Part shown: positions 36,560-47,532 of the stretch, one piece after another
How the letters are laid out: the number at the start of each line of letters is the position of its first letter
Numbering within the stretch: the first letter of the stretch is position 1
NCBI RefSeq assembly: GCF_022347765.1
Contig: NZ_JAKRFZ010000003.1
Location: 248,001-312,000, forward strand
DNA length: 64,000 nt
Direction: 5' to 3'
DNA from: Pseudoalteromonas sp. OOF1S-7
Lineage (GTDB): Bacteria > Pseudomonadota > Gammaproteobacteria > Enterobacterales > Alteromonadaceae
Translations under genes and position numbers: made by a program
Notes under the pieces: model-generated
The model's input: the letters and a program-made list of their open reading frames with translations, nothing else
What the model was told of the DNA's origin: nothing
The model's database searches: none

Positions 36560-39280
36560 CTAAGACGAGCGGCTGTCTTCCAGTTGGAAAAACGCCACCT
36601 GATCGGTCAATACCCGGGCCTGATCCTCCATGGTTTTACCCGACTTGGAGGTGGTCTCGACCAAAGAAACATTCTGCTGGGTAATACCATCCATTTGTGC
36701 GATGGTTGAGCACACGGAGGCGATACCTGATGCTTGTTCTTTACTGGCGTCGTCAATATTGGCGACCATATCACTGACCTGCGCAATCGACTGCGTCAGT
36801 TCATCGAAAGTCGTGCCGGAATCATAGACCAGCTTACTGCCTTCCGTGACGGCATCTACACTGTTTTTGATCAGAGCTTTAATCTCTTTGGCTGCACTGG
36901 CACTGCGTTGTGCCAGGTTGCGAACTTCACTGGCCACCACTGCAAATCCTCTGCCAGCTTCACCTGCCCTGGCGGCTTCAACGGATGCATTGAGTGCCAG
37001 CAGGTTGGTCTGAAAAGCGATTTCATCAATCACCCCAACGATGTCGGAGATTTTGTGGCTGTAGTCTTCAATATTGCCAACTGCGCTGATGGCATCTTCA
37101 ATGGTGTGCTTACCACTGAGCGCTTTTTCTCTGACGACGGCCGCACGTTCAGACGCTGTGGTCGCGCTGATTGCATTGTTTTTGACGGTTGCTGTCAGCT
37201 GCTCCATGGTGGCGGCCGTTTCTTCCAGGCTGGCCGCCTGACTTTCAACTCGGCTATTGAGCTCGTCATTGTCGCAGGCTATCTGCCTGGCGATATCAAA
37301 CACTTGTGCAGCACCTGTGTTAATGGTCTGAACCAGCTCGCTAAGCTTATCAAACAGGCCGTTCATTGCCTTAGTTAACACAGAGAAATCAGCGCCCAGC
37401 TCTGCGGTGATTCGATGGGTTAAATCGCCTTGCTCTAGTGCAAATATCGCCTCCTGAATATGCTGGACGGCTTGTTTTTGTGCCGTGATATCCGTGGCAT
37501 ATTTAACCACTTTGACCGGCCGGCCATGTTGGTCCATGATAGGATTGTAAGTTGCCTGGATCCACACCTCCCGACCACTTTTAGCGATGCGCATATATTG
37601 CCCCGCGTCGAACTCGCCGCGATTAAGTTGCGCCCAGAACTGCTGATACTCAGCACTTTGTGCCTGCTCAGCAGTGGCAAACATACGGTGGTGCTGGCCT
37701 CTGACCTCGTCGAGTGTATAGCCCATCGTGCTCAAAAACAGCTCATTGGCCCATAGAATGGTGCCGTCCATGTCAAATTCAATCACAGCCTGAGATTTGT
37801 GTATGGCCTGTACCTGGCCCTCCAGATCTGCCGCGATTTCTTTCTGACGCGTAATATCCATGGCATATTTGACGACTTTGAGCGGGTTACCCTCGTCATC
37901 CCGGATCAGGTTATAGGTTGCACTGATCCAAATAGGCTTGGCATGTTTGCCTAAGCGAAAAAACTCACCAGAATGGAAATGGCCATTTTTCAGGTCAGCC
38001 CAGAACTGCTGATACTCATCGCTTTGGGCATATTTGGATTCAACGAAGATCCTGTGATGTTGCCCGACAATTTCCGCTTTGCAGTATCCCATGGCAGCAA
38101 GAAAGTTGTCGTTGGCATCTAAAATGTTGCCCTCTAAGTCGAATTGGATCACGGCCCCTGAGCGGTTAATGGCGTCTATCTGTCCTTGCGCTTCAAAGGC
38201 TCTGAGCTTGTCTGCGGTAATGTCTGAGGCGAACTTCATGATTTTACAGAGTCGCCCATGCTCGTCAAAAAGTGGTGTATAGTGCGCCTGGATCCACACC
38301 GTCTCGCCATGTTTGTTGATACGTTTAAACTCCCCGGACTGCAACTCGCCACGACCCAGGGCTTGCCAGAATGCGGCGTATTCGTCACTGGCGGCCTCTT
38401 TGGCGGTGACAAATAAGCGGTGATGCTGACCCTGGATCTCGTCAAGCTGATAACCCATCACATCGAGAAAGTTCTGGTTTGCGGTCACTATGGTGCCATC
38501 GAGGGTAAACTCGATCACAGCCTGAGCCTGCTGTATTCCGTTAATCTGGCTGTGCAGATTGATCAGGGTTTGTTGCTGTTTCGACATGTCACAGGCTAAT
38601 AACACGACTTTTGCGATGCGCTGCTCAGCATCACGCACTGGTACCAGCCAGGCATGTAACCAGAGTGACATTTGCTCATCGGTTTGCCATTGCAGGTCAC
38701 ACTCAACGGAATGGCCTGCACTGAGCGTGTCCCAGCAGGTTTCACTCAATTGCTCATTGGTGATAAATTGCTGGCACTGGCGGTTAATCACCTGCTCTTT
38801 TGCTGCCCCGACTAAGGCTAAAAAAGCCTCATTGGCACTGAGCACAGTGCCTTGCAGGTCCAGCTCGAGCCGAGCCTGCGCGCTGGACTGCGCCTGTGCG
38901 GTGAGTTTGCTATCCAGCAGCGGACGGTATTGGGCTGTCACATTCTGGAGTATGGCAAAGCACTGCGCATGGTCTGCCGGACAGATCTGTACGGAGATGT
39001 AATACAGCGTGCCCTCGGTATTGTGCATGGCGCAGATCTGCGCGCCATCTTGCTGGGCGTTTTGCAGTGCTGCATGCAGTATCTGGTAGTCACGTTTGTT
39101 ATTGCACAGCGATGCCAGTGTTTTTGGCGCTGCGCTGTGAGAAAAAGCCAGCATGCTTAAAAAGGCCTGGCTGGTGGCGGTGATATCGCCTTGCCTGTCT
39201 AACTTCAGCCAGGGTAAGGTCTGCGGTAGGGTAACTTGTGGTTCAGTTTTTTTTGTGCCGGAAAAGCCGAAGAGCGCCAT
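36560..39280 (-). CDS. Soluble methyl-accepting chemotaxis protein with five PAS domains
   Basis: The start at 39280 ([11 protein letters not shown]) has AGGATGTGAT upstream. The product is 906 residues without membrane segments. A divergent PAS-like domain (about 20-115), a second (120-240) and three near-identical PAS repeats (about 245-370, 375-490, 495-615) are followed by a HAMP-like segment and an MCP signalling domain. That last domain includes the hairpin tip [22 protein letters not shown]. The repeats share GYxxxExxGQHHRxF and a W-I-x-A/S-x-Y block typical of Aer/BdlA-type PAS-PAC units, some of which bind haem or flavin. It probably senses redox or a small ligand in the cytoplasm. 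Confidence 0.93.
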   Translation of the reverse strand: MALFGFSGTKKTEPQVTLPQTLPWLKLDRQGDITATSQAFLSMLAFSHSAAPKTLASLCNNKRDYQILHAALQNAQQDGAQICAMHNTEGTLYYISVQICPADHAQCFAILQNVTAQYRPLLDSKLTAQAQSSAQARLELDLQGTVLSANEAFLALVGAAKEQVINRQCQQFITNEQLSETCWDTLSAGHSVECDLQWQTDEQMSLWLHAWLVPVRDAEQRIAKVVLLACDMSKQQQTLINLHSQINGIQQAQAVIEFTLDGTIVTANQNFLDVMGYQLDEIQGQHHRLFVTAKEAASDEYAAFWQALGRGELQSGEFKRINKHGETVWIQAHYTPLFDEHGRLCKIMKFASDITADKLRAFEAQGQIDAINRSGAVIQFDLEGNILDANDNFLAAMGYCKAEIVGQHHRIFVESKYAQSDEYQQFWADLKNGHFHSGEFFRLGKHAKPIWISATYNLIRDDEGNPLKVVKYAMDITRQKEIAADLEGQVQAIHKSQAVIEFDMDGTILWANELFLSTMGYTLDEVRGQHHRMFATAEQAQSAEYQQFWAQLNRGEFDAGQYMRIAKSGREVWIQATYNPIMDQHGRPVKVVKYATDITAQKQAVQHIQEAIFALEQGDLTHRITAELGADFSVLTKAMNGLFDKLSELVQTINTGAAQVFDIARQIACDNDELNSRVESQAASLEETAATMEQLTATVKNNAISATTASERAAVVREKALSGKHTIEDAISAVGNIEDYSHKISDIVGVIDEIAFQTNLLALNASVEAARAGEAGRGFAVVASEVRNLAQRSASAAKEIKALIKNSVDAVTEGSKLVYDSGTTFDELTQSIAQVSDMVANIDDASKEQASGIASVCSTIAQMDGITQQNVSLVETTSKSGKTMEDQARVLTDQVAFFQLEDSRSS

Positions 39281-39407
39281 ATCACATCCTGGTAAGTTGC
39301 TATTTAACACTAAAACTATAGACAAGGAATAACCGCCCCCCAAAGATTGTGGCGCAGAAAGTGCTACTAAGCGGCCGGCATAGGACAGGTGCCCCGAAAT
39401 ATCGGTA

Positions 39408-40241
39408 TCAGGTGTCGCTTTCGTTGACCAGAATGACCTTACGGTGCGGGAAGGGGATCTCTATATTGGCGTCATCCAGGGCCTTTTTCACCTGCTCAGG
39501 CACCGAATACAGTACGTCAAAATAATGCGCCCCATCGCAAAATGGCCTGACCAGAAAGTCTACAGAGCTGTTGTTCAGCGACTCTACTTCAACAAAAGGC
39601 GCAGGCTCGGACAAAATATGAGGATGAGCCTGCAACACCGAGTGGATCACGGCCTTAGCATCATCAATGCTCTCATCGTAGGCAATGCCAAAACGCATAT
39701 CCACGCCGCGAACAGCATGATGAGAGTGATTCACTATTTTGCTGCCCCAGATATGACTGTTGGGGATCACAATTTGCTGGTTATCAAAGGTCTGCAATAT
39801 CGTGGTAAACATGTCGATTTCAGTCACTTTGCCAAACTGAGCTGCGGTGTCGATAAAGTCATTGACTTTGTAAGGCCTGAAAATCAATAACATGACGCCA
39901 GCTGCCAGGTTAGACAAGGTGCCTTGTAACGCGAGCCCCACAGCCAGCCCTGCGGCGCCGAGCAAAGCTATGATTGACGCGGTTTGCACGCCGAATCGGT
40001 TGAGCACTGCGATACCGACAAAGGCCAGCACGGTATATTTGGCAACACTGCCAAAAAATTTGAACAGGGTATCATCCAGTTTGTCGTAGCGGTTCGCCAC
40101 AGAGACAACGGCCTTATAGGCTTTGCCCGCCAGCCAGATCCCAATGAGCAGAATTAACAAGGCCAGCAACAGGTTAGTAGCCCAGTCAACGGCAACAGGT
40201 AAATATTGATTAATATCGATTTTTTCTAGAAAGCTGTTCAT
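39408..40241 (-). CDS. MscS-family small-conductance mechanosensitive channel
   Basis: The 277-residue protein has three membrane segments, the third containing the pore block [24 protein letters not shown]. The beta domain begins [22 protein letters not shown] and the C-terminal alpha/beta domain follows. Length and order match E. coli MscS (286). It releases solutes on hypo-osmotic shock in the inner membrane. Transcribed singly between the chemoreceptor and chrA. Confidence 0.95.
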   Translation of the reverse strand: MNSFLEKIDINQYLPVAVDWATNLLLALLILLIGIWLAGKAYKAVVSVANRYDKLDDTLFKFFGSVAKYTVLAFVGIAVLNRFGVQTASIIALLGAAGLAVGLALQGTLSNLAAGVMLLIFRPYKVNDFIDTAAQFGKVTEIDMFTTILQTFDNQQIVIPNSHIWGSKIVNHSHHAVRGVDMRFGIAYDESIDDAKAVIHSVLQAHPHILSEPAPFVEVESLNNSSVDFLVRPFCDGAHYFDVLYSVPEQVKKALDDANIEIPFPHRKVILVNESDT

Positions 40242-40360
40242 ACACCGACCTCGGTAAAGGGTTGAAAGAATTGCAGAGCGTTTTCAGTGATGCGTTTAAA
40301 AGTTAGTTGCAGGGATGGGATAGTTCAACCTGATCACAGCGGGAAGGGGAAATCGGGTAG

Positions 40361-40380
40361 AGGTGGTCCTGAGACCACCT
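40361..40380 (-). terminator. Hairpin after chrA
   Basis: AGGTGGTC (40361-40368) pairs with GACCACCT (40373-40380) around CTGA, 13 bases after the chrA stop on the minus strand. The U-tract is poor. Confidence 0.5.
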
Positions 40381-40392
40381 GATTATCGAGTG

Positions 40393-41541
40393 TCAGATAA
40401 ATCCCATAGTGACACCAGCCAGCATAAAGGCGGCGACCAGCCAGACGATATGGAGCTTCAGGTGTTTAAGCAGATAAAAGCCGGCCAGCACCACTACAAT
40501 ATCTTGTGCAGAGTTTGCTGAGCTGGTAAATACCGGGTGATAGAGGGTGGCTACCAGTAATCCAACCACGGCGGCATTGACACCATTCAATGCGCCCGCC
40601 ACACGAGGTCGGCTGGCGAGCAGTTGCCAGTTTTTTAGCACCCCCAGCAGCAGTAAAAAGCCGGGTAAAAATACCGCCAGGGTTGCAATCAAAGCGCCTG
40701 CGATGGGGTTTGCCGGCATCAATGCATAGCCCAGATAAGTGGCAAACGTAAACATCGGGCCGGGCACAGCCTGAGCGGCGGCGTAGCCAGTCAAAAAGGT
40801 ATCCTGAGCGAGGCTGTCACCGACAATATTTTGCAGCAGCGGCAGCACCACATGGCCGCCTCCGAACACCAGGCTACCAGCCTGATAAAAGTCATTGAAC
40901 AGGGTCACTGAAGGTGCAAGGTGGGCGACAAAAGGCAGGGCAATTAATAAGCCAATGAATACCAGCAAAGGCAGCCAGCTTGCCTTAAATGGGGGGATTG
41001 TTTGGCTTGGCTGTGGTTGTCCTTTCAGGTAAAACATGCCGATCAGGGCCGCCAATAGCAGCACCGTCATTTGGGTGCCAATACCTGGCAACAGCAGCAG
41101 GGCAGTCGCCGTGATGACGCACAGAGCGGCGGTAAGGCGACTTTGACAAAAGTTCTTGTACATCCCCCAGGCGGCATCTGCGACAACCACAATGGCCAAT
41201 AATTTCAGCCCATGCACCATGCTTTGAAAGACACTGGTATCGGTCACCTGGCTGGCCATCAGCGCGAGGGCCACCATGATAATGACTGAGGGTAAAGTGA
41301 AGCCGACAAAGGCCGCGCAAGCGCCACTCAGCCCCCCGCGCTTATAGCCGAGTGCAAAACCAACCTGGCTCGACCCGGGGCCGGGTAAAAACTGGCTCAG
41401 CGCCACCAGTTGGGCATAGTCTGCATCATCCAGCCACTTGCGCTTTTCCACAAAGGTTTGCCGAAAATAGCCGATGTGCGCAGCCGGGCCGCCAAAGCTA
41501 ATCCAGCCCAGCAAAAAGAAGGTTTTAAAAATAGCAAACAT
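40393..41541 (-). CDS. chrA: Chromate transporter ChrA
   Basis: The 382-residue membrane protein has two CHR domains: FGGPAAHIGYF with LPGPGSSQVGFALGY in the first, and FGGGHVVLPLL with AVPGPMFTFATYLGYA in the second. These are the repeated Gly/Pro motifs of ChrA. It expels chromate, or sulfate-like anions. The gene is divergent from a LysR gene 106 bases away, which probably regulates it. Confidence 0.95.
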   Translation of the reverse strand: MFAIFKTFFLLGWISFGGPAAHIGYFRQTFVEKRKWLDDADYAQLVALSQFLPGPGSSQVGFALGYKRGGLSGACAAFVGFTLPSVIIMVALALMASQVTDTSVFQSMVHGLKLLAIVVVADAAWGMYKNFCQSRLTAALCVITATALLLLPGIGTQMTVLLLAALIGMFYLKGQPQPSQTIPPFKASWLPLLVFIGLLIALPFVAHLAPSVTLFNDFYQAGSLVFGGGHVVLPLLQNIVGDSLAQDTFLTGYAAAQAVPGPMFTFATYLGYALMPANPIAGALIATLAVFLPGFLLLLGVLKNWQLLASRPRVAGALNGVNAAVVGLLVATLYHPVFTSSANSAQDIVVVLAGFYLLKHLKLHIVWLVAAFMLAGVTMGFI

Positions 41542-41647
41542 AGTATCGATGCTCTGTTATCACGACTGCCGCTAGGGTAAAAAATGACGTAGAATGATTC
41601 AAATTAATAGTTTTGATTGTAACTATGAATAATATAGGATTTGCGTG

Positions 41648-42598
41648 ATGCGCTTTGATGATGTGCCGTGGCGGCAGATAGATTTAAATTTACTGGTGGC
41701 CTTTGCCTATCTGTATCGTTGTCGCAGTGTCAGTGTGGCGGCCGAGCAGGCGTGTGTCAGTCAGTCAGCAATGAGCCATTCGCTGGCGCGACTTCGCCGG
41801 TTACTGGACGATGTGCTGTTTGAGCGCAAGGGGCACAGCATGGAACCCACCGATTACGCAAACCAGGTTGCGCCTGTGATAGAGCAGCTGCTGGATATGG
41901 TGTCGGACAACTTACTGCACACGCCACAATTTGTCCCTGCCCAGTACCAGGGAGTGTGTCGCATCGGCCTGACAGATTATGCCGAGCTCAACTTCGCTCC
42001 TTTGATTTACGACCGCATTCGCGCCGAGGCGCCCCATGCTCAGGTCAGCTTTGTGAATGTAAATCGCAGCAACTATATAGCGCTGAGCGAGCAGGAAAAG
42101 CTGGATCTGGTGATTGGCAGTATCACAGAACCCGGTGCTGCATTTAGCAGTCAGGTTCTGTATACAGAACGCCATGTTTGTCTGGTCGACCCAGCTGTGT
42201 TTGCCACTGAGCTTCCCCTGAGCCTGGCTGCGTTTGCTCAGACCGAACAGGCGCTGGTGAGCCCGGACGGTCGACTCACGACTCAGGTGGATCAGTTACT
42301 TGCCAGCACCGGGCTGACGCGTCGGGTCACGGTTGCAAGTCGCAATTTCCTGACGATACAGCGCCTGCTCAGTGGGCGCCGTCTGGTGGCCATAGTGCCG
42401 TTAAAAATGGCCCAGCTGGCATGCGATGAGGCTGGCCTGACATACTTTGCACCACCGCTGCCGGTGCCGGACTTTGATATTGCTATGCTGTGGTTGAATA
42501 AACGCACCAGTGAAGAGAAAAATATCTGGCTCAGAGCGCTGGTGCAGACTGCTTTGTCCTCACCGGCCGGGCAGGCAGAGAGTGAATCATCACTGTGA
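41648..42598 (+). CDS. LysR-family transcriptional regulator, divergent from chrA
   Basis: The 316-residue protein begins MRFDDVPWRQIDLNLLVAFAYLYR at the ATG 41648 (a GTG one codon earlier is possible). The winged helix (SVSVAAEQACVSQSAMSHSLARLRRLLDDVLFER) and the C-terminal effector domain belong to the NodD/PcpR-type LysR branch. Position back-to-back with chrA suggests it controls that gene. Convergent with the broken hexosaminidase gene 7 bases away. Confidence 0.93.
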   Translation: MRFDDVPWRQIDLNLLVAFAYLYRCRSVSVAAEQACVSQSAMSHSLARLRRLLDDVLFERKGHSMEPTDYANQVAPVIEQLLDMVSDNLLHTPQFVPAQYQGVCRIGLTDYAELNFAPLIYDRIRAEAPHAQVSFVNVNRSNYIALSEQEKLDLVIGSITEPGAAFSSQVLYTERHVCLVDPAVFATELPLSLAAFAQTEQALVSPDGRLTTQVDQLLASTGLTRRVTVASRNFLTIQRLLSGRRLVAIVPLKMAQLACDEAGLTYFAPPLPVPDFDIAMLWLNKRTSEEKNIWLRALVQTALSSPAGQAESESSL

Positions 42599-42605
42599 AT
42601 CGCGG

Positions 42606-45074
42606 CTAATCCAAGCCGGATGTGCCCCGACAAGCCTCCAGTAAATGCTCACTGAACAGCCCGGTTGCTATCACCACTTCTGAGCTGTGTTGTTGAATGC
42701 TGTGCAGTCGTGTCACTAATTGCTGCACTTTGGTGGCTGATATGGACGTTCGCACAGTACAGCTTCGGATCACTGACAGACTAATTTCATTAATATTGCG
42801 GGCCTGATCTAACATTGTAGCAAGTTTGTTCAGTGCAGGTGCTTGCGACAGCAGAGGAGCTAACTGGCGATAGTCTGCCTGCCAGCCTTTCAGCGTGTTT
42901 GCTATACGCTGCAACATGCTGCGGTTTCCCTGTCTGAATTGTGTTAATTGTTGATAGAGCTGGATCAGTGCCGGACTTTCTACCGGCAGAAAGTCGGCCA
43001 GTTGGGTCAATGGCGCGTTCTGATGATATAGCCCTTGCTGATATTTTATATGGTGGCGCGTGTAATAGCTGGCCGGTTCAAGTTGCTCGGCAAAGCGCAG
43101 CAGTAAAGCCAGGTTGTTCGGACTGTTGTGTTGTGCCAGTAGTTTTCTGAGCCCCTGTCTGAACTGCTTTTTATGATGCAGACCAATGGCATCGGCAAAA
43201 TCAGAGACGGGTAACAACCTGTGGTACATGTGCTCTGCGTCTGTACGAGCACGCTCAGACCAAAGTCGCTCTGCGATGGCAAACAAACGTGGCCAGCTGC
43301 GTACATCCAGGTTGTGTTCAGTCACCAGCTCACTCCAGAGGGTCGCTTCGCCACCGAGAATATTGCGCTGCGCCTGTGCACTCATCGCGCTTAGAAACGG
43401 CATACTGGTCAAGTCAGTATGGGTAAAGTGCGGATCCAACTGCCCCGTTACGGGATAGACGGCATTACCGATGAGGATCCGGCCCGATAATCCTGACTCA
43501 GGACTCAGTGCGAGCTGTGCCCGGGTCGGACCCATCCAGCTGTCAATGGTGGCGTTGAGCCGCGACATACCGGCATCATAGGGTATTAAGTGGTTATCGA
43601 GTTGCGCCTGCTTAAATGGCTGGTCGTTGAGTTGGATATAGGCATGGCGCAGCGTTTTTTGCTCAGACACCAGCACCAGTTTGCCTGTCACTGCACTGCC
43701 TTTGAGCCGGGGCATAGTGAAATCCCAGGCCTGAATGCTCTCACTCTCTTCAAGCGGATGCGCGCGCTGCAAATCGGTATCAAACGGCTCATTGCGATAA
43801 TGGTAGTCAGTCGGCTGTGGCTGGTCGATGTAAAAACCGGCTGACAACAGCGCTGGATAGCCTTGGGCGGCAATCTGGCTCAGGCTGGCCTTGCCGCGCC
43901 ACGACTGGATCATCACATCTTTGTCCAGTGCCGGGTGGAAAATCTCATCCCAGCCCATCATTTTTTTGTCATGGCGGCGCAAGATAGCCTGCACCTTAGC
44001 GTTGAAATGTGCTTGTAAGTCGGCGCTTGTGGCGAGCTGATGTTTGCCCATATAGGCCTGCACCCGTTTGCTGTCCTGTCAGTGTTTTGGGTGGACTTCG
44101 TCTCCGCCTATGTGCAAGTAAGGGTCCGGAAAAAGCGTGGCAAGCTCAGCAACTATGGCGTCGATAAAGTCATAAACTTCGGGTTTGCTTGGGTCGAGCA
44201 AGGGTTCAAACACCCCCCAGCCATCTTCCATCTGGTAAGGCTTAACCTGAGTCATTAACTCCGGATAGGCAACCGCAATGGCAGAGGCATGTCCGGGCAC
44301 ATCAAACTCCGGCACCACCCGGATCCCCAGATGACTGGCGTACTGAACCACCTCTTTGATCTCTGCCTGCGTATAATACTGACCATCCGACGCAAGCTGG
44401 TGTAGTTTGGGGTACGCTTTTGAGGCGAAGCGCCAGCCCTGATCGTCTGTCAGGTGCCAGTGAAACACATTCAGCTTGGCCGCAGCCATGCCGCGCAACT
44501 GGCGTTTAATCGCCGCGACGGAAATAAAATGGCGGACGCTGTCGAGCAGCAGTCCACGCCAGGGAAATCGGGGGTTATCTTCTATCTGCAACAGAGCCAG
44601 TTCTCGGCTGTCGCGGGCGAAATACAATAACTGGCTGAGTGTTGCCAGCGCATGGAGTGCACCAAACTCAGTGGGTGCGCTGATAATAATGCCTGTTTTG
44701 CTGATACTCAGCTGATAGCGTTCATTTTGATTGAGCTGTGGATGATACGAAGAAGGGGCTTGTGACTCTCCGGCGGTGACAATTATGGGTAACGCCGCTT
44801 CAGCGGTGACAGACGGCACCTGATAACCAAAATCAGAGAATTGTTGCTGATAGTAAGCCAGAGCAAACGCGCTACGCACAGGCGACAACCCGTTGAGCGA
44901 GAGTGTCAGCGGCTTATCTAATGCCAGGGTTTGCGCCGACTGCACCAAGGAGGTGGGCATAGGCATCAAAATGGGCGTCTGGTCAAATGGTTGCGCCTGG
45001 CCGGCAGGGATCACCAGTAAGCTGATAAACACGCCGTACAGCAAAGTCTTGAGTTGAGCCATCATAGTGATCAT
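42606..45074 (-). pseudogene. Beta-N-acetylhexosaminidase (GH20) interrupted by an in-frame stop
   Basis: The reading frame is continuous over 823 codons except for a TGA at 44081-44079. The upstream part (331 residues) has a signal peptide, a GH20b domain (about 35-150), the start of the barrel (RGLLLDSVRHFISV, FHWHLTDDQGWRF, VPEFDVPGHASA) and the catalytic pair D325-E326 in HIGGDEVHPKH. The next codon is TGA where GH20 enzymes have Trp, and the frame resumes [18 protein letters not shown] to TGA is a single-base change. The rest of the barrel lies downstream, so the truncated product would be inactive unless the stop is read through or is a sequence error. Confidence 0.88.
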
Positions 45075-45248
45075 TTCATTAAAGATAGCGCTATAAAATC
45101 GTGTTTATGGGAACAGTGCAAATGAGAGATTTTCAATCAGGTGTGTTCAGTCGCGGCTCCGGCGCTGCGATCAAGGGGAATATGCAGAACAGGCTGAAGC
45201 CCGTCTTTTCAATGGACAGAGCATCAGTCTATTCCTGAAAATTAAGGG

Positions 45249-46046
45249 CTATTGCATACGCTCGATTTCAATCATACCTATGTGGGCACCTGACTCGCGA
45301 TGCACACCTGCCGAAAAGTCGCTGTCAGCGGGGTCACTGGTGAGCAGCATTATCGGCTCTGCAGGGCTGGTAGCTTGATTGGCCGAGCCAAAGCGTGACC
45401 CGCTGTCACTGCCTGCATCATAAACCTTGAGCTGAATGGTTTGACTCTCCAGCCACTGATTATCTGTAAATAAAGGCACGCTTTGCAGGGCGATAAACCA
45501 GTCGGGGCTTGGGGCAACCATAGACACCACGCTAAGCAGCGGAAATTGCTGACTGGCTTCGAAAGTAAAGGTAATGCTTTTGGCACTGTTTGGGACTCCC
45601 GATTCGTCAATCAGGTAATTTGAATGGCCGGCATTCTGGATGGTGCTGATCTCGTCTTTAAGCAGAGACTTGGAGCCGGTTTCGGCCATGCTGATCATAC
45701 CTGCGGAGGCGGGGGTATCGGATTTAAAAATCATGCCGTCTGCATTATGGGTGAGTCCAACCAGGGGAGAGAAGTGAGAATTCGCCGGGAAGTTAGTGGC
45801 AAAGTTGTCAGCTTCCCAGGTGCGGGTAAAGGTCAGCTGATAGGTCGCAGTGTCCTCTGCCTGCTCATTGGTTGTAGTGTCAGTGTTGGTATCCGTATTT
45901 GTATCAGTGCTGGATGTCTCTGTACTTGTTTCACTGTTTGTATTGTTGCTGACATTCGCCTGGGTTGTCTCCCCACCGCCTCCGCCTCCGCAGGCCGTCA
46001 GCATAAACAGAATAAGTGCGCAAAGTGATGTGTTAGCTGTGCTCAT
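45249..46046 (-). CDS. Spondin-domain lipoprotein
   Basis: The 265-residue protein has a lipoprotein signal (LFMLTACGG), a Thr/Asn/Asp/Glu low-complexity linker (about 28-65, with TDTNTDTNTDT repeats) and a spondin_N domain from about 68. Its hallmarks are YQLTFTRTWEADNF, FSPLVGLTHNADGMIF, VSMVAPSPDWFIALQSV and a YDAGSDSG calcium-type loop. Bacterial spondin-domain proteins are surface proteins of unknown partners. The domain appears intact. Confidence 0.85.
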   Translation of the reverse strand: MSTANTSLCALILFMLTACGGGGGGETTQANVSNNTNSETSTETSSTDTNTDTNTDTTTNEQAEDTATYQLTFTRTWEADNFATNFPANSHFSPLVGLTHNADGMIFKSDTPASAGMISMAETGSKSLLKDEISTIQNAGHSNYLIDESGVPNSAKSITFTFEASQQFPLLSVVSMVAPSPDWFIALQSVPLFTDNQWLESQTIQLKVYDAGSDSGSRFGSANQATSPAEPIMLLTSDPADSDFSAGVHRESGAHIGMIEIERMQ

Positions 46047-46259
46047 ATTAGCCTCGTGTCAGTGAGTCAGGGTCTGGTAACAAGACCTGAGCAATGGCCG
46101 TGCTATTTCACGGTTAGTGCAAAAAACATACAAAGCATGCTCGGTTCTGTGTACTTGGATAATGCAAACCGTGGTGTACCGACTTGAGAGATCCTCAACT
46201 GTTTTTCCATCTCAGATATGTAAGACTCGTAAAGACATGACGTTATTCAAGGAATTTAT

Positions 46260-46646
46260 ATGAAATCTCTGATCTTAACCGCATTAATCAGTGGCACGGC
46301 GTTGGCCAATCCACTACTGGGCAGTTGGGAATTTGTCGAAGGACAGTACGCTACAGAAGAAGGCATTGTGTCTGCCAAAGCGCCGCAGTTAACCTCGGTT
46401 AAATTGATCACCCCGACACACCATAGTTATATCACCCAGAGTCAGGGCAAGTTTAAATATGCGGGAGGTGGCACTTATGTGTTAATGGGCGACCAGTTTA
46501 TCGAAACCTATGAATACGGTAACGTCACGTCATTGCTGGGCAGAACGATGGCCTTTAGCTACAAAGTAGAAGGCGATTTATGGCACCATGAGCTGTACGA
46601 AAATGGTCAGTTTGTCGAACGGGAGATCTGGAAGAAAGTCCGCTAA
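46260..46646 (+). CDS. Small exported lipocalin-like protein
   Basis: The 128-residue protein has a signal peptide (cut near ALANP) and then LLGSWEFVEGQYATEEG, SYITQSQGKFKYAGGGTYVLMGDQFIETYEY and LWHHELYENGQFVEREIW. The pattern of a GxW start followed by antiparallel strands fits lipocalin-like/DUF4488-type small barrels. It may bind a small hydrophobic ligand. It is followed after 95 bases by a solute-binding protein gene in the same direction. Function unknown. Confidence 0.7.
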   Translation: MKSLILTALISGTALANPLLGSWEFVEGQYATEEGIVSAKAPQLTSVKLITPTHHSYITQSQGKFKYAGGGTYVLMGDQFIETYEYGNVTSLLGRTMAFSYKVEGDLWHHELYENGQFVEREIWKKVR

Positions 46647-46741
46647 TCTTATATCAAGGTAGGCATAGACTGTTTTGTAATTTGCAATAATCGGGTGAGC
46701 CCCTAAACTAACAGTGGGGCGCGTGTGGTACCGGGGGCGTT

Positions 46742-47500
46742 GTGAAACTGTGTTTACTCTTGTGTATGGTGTTGTGGCTCGCCACCGCACGGCCTGCCAG
46801 TGGCACAACCATTCAGGTCGTGACTGAGTATCTTTACCCCTACCAAATCAAAAATGACGATGGTTCATTGGGCGGCTTTATGACCGAAGTCGTCTATGCC
46901 CTGTGTCAGCAGGTGGGCGACACGCCCGACATTAGGGTGATGCCCTGGGCGCGGGCTTATCAGACCGCTGTGACGACCGAAAACGTGCTCATCTATTCTA
47001 TCGTGCATACTCAGGTGCGAAGCCCACTTTTTCACTGGATAGGCGAAGTACAAACCGAGCCAATCTTCTTATGGGGACTGAAACGGCGTTTTCCCGTACA
47101 ATCAGATTCTCTGATGCTGCTCAAACAGCAAAGGGTAGCCGTGTTGAGAGGCTCCAACGTGGCCCATTATCTGGCAAAGCAACAGTTTTCCGATCTGAAG
47201 CCGCTCAGTTATGAAGAGCAGTTATTACAAATGCTGGAAAAAGATCGTCTGGATCTGGTGGTTGGCACTGAAGAAACCATCTGGCAGCGCGCCAATAAGG
47301 CGGGTGTGGATTTCAATGCGCTGAGTAAGGTTGCCGAGCTCAAGGAGCTCAACACCAACCTCAGTATTGCCTTTAACATCCAGTCAGATCCTAACCTGGT
47401 AGAGCGCTATCGAGCGGCGTTTTTAGAGATAAGCGCTAACGGCCAGCTGGCAGCAATACAGCAAAAATGGTTTAACTATGTTCAGGTCGTAAAACAGTGA
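46742..47500 (+). CDS. Periplasmic solute-binding protein, family 3-like
   Basis: It starts at a GTG (46742) with GGGGG upstream. The 252-residue protein has a signal peptide (cut near ASGTTI) and an SBP_bac_3-type domain: VVTEYLYPYQIKNDDGSLGGFMTEVVYAL, MPWARAYQTAVT, VAVLRGSNVAHYLAKQQF and LDLVVGTEETIW. No ABC permease or ATPase is nearby, so it may deliver a ligand to a transporter or sensor elsewhere. Ligand not predictable; many orphan members bind amino acids. Confidence 0.85.
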   Translation: MKLCLLLCMVLWLATARPASGTTIQVVTEYLYPYQIKNDDGSLGGFMTEVVYALCQQVGDTPDIRVMPWARAYQTAVTTENVLIYSIVHTQVRSPLFHWIGEVQTEPIFLWGLKRRFPVQSDSLMLLKQQRVAVLRGSNVAHYLAKQQFSDLKPLSYEEQLLQMLEKDRLDLVVGTEETIWQRANKAGVDFNALSKVAELKELNTNLSIAFNIQSDPNLVERYRAAFLEISANGQLAAIQQKWFNYVQVVKQ

Positions 47501-47503
47501 TCC

Positions 47504-47526
47504 TGACCCGGCAGGTTGCCGGGTCA
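47504..47526. terminator. Hairpin between convergent genes
   Basis: TGACCCGGCA (47504-47513) pairs perfectly with TGCCGGGTCA (47517-47526) around GGT, in the 32-base gap between the solute-binding and ExbD genes. No U-tract, so a structural or bidirectional stop signal of uncertain strength. Confidence 0.5.
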
Positions 47527-47532
47527 CGGGGA

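Noticed and set aside
44079..44081. TGA in the GH20 gene as a selenocysteine codon
   Set aside because: The family has Trp here, a TGG to TGA change explains it, and I see no selenocysteine insertion structure or selenoprotein context.
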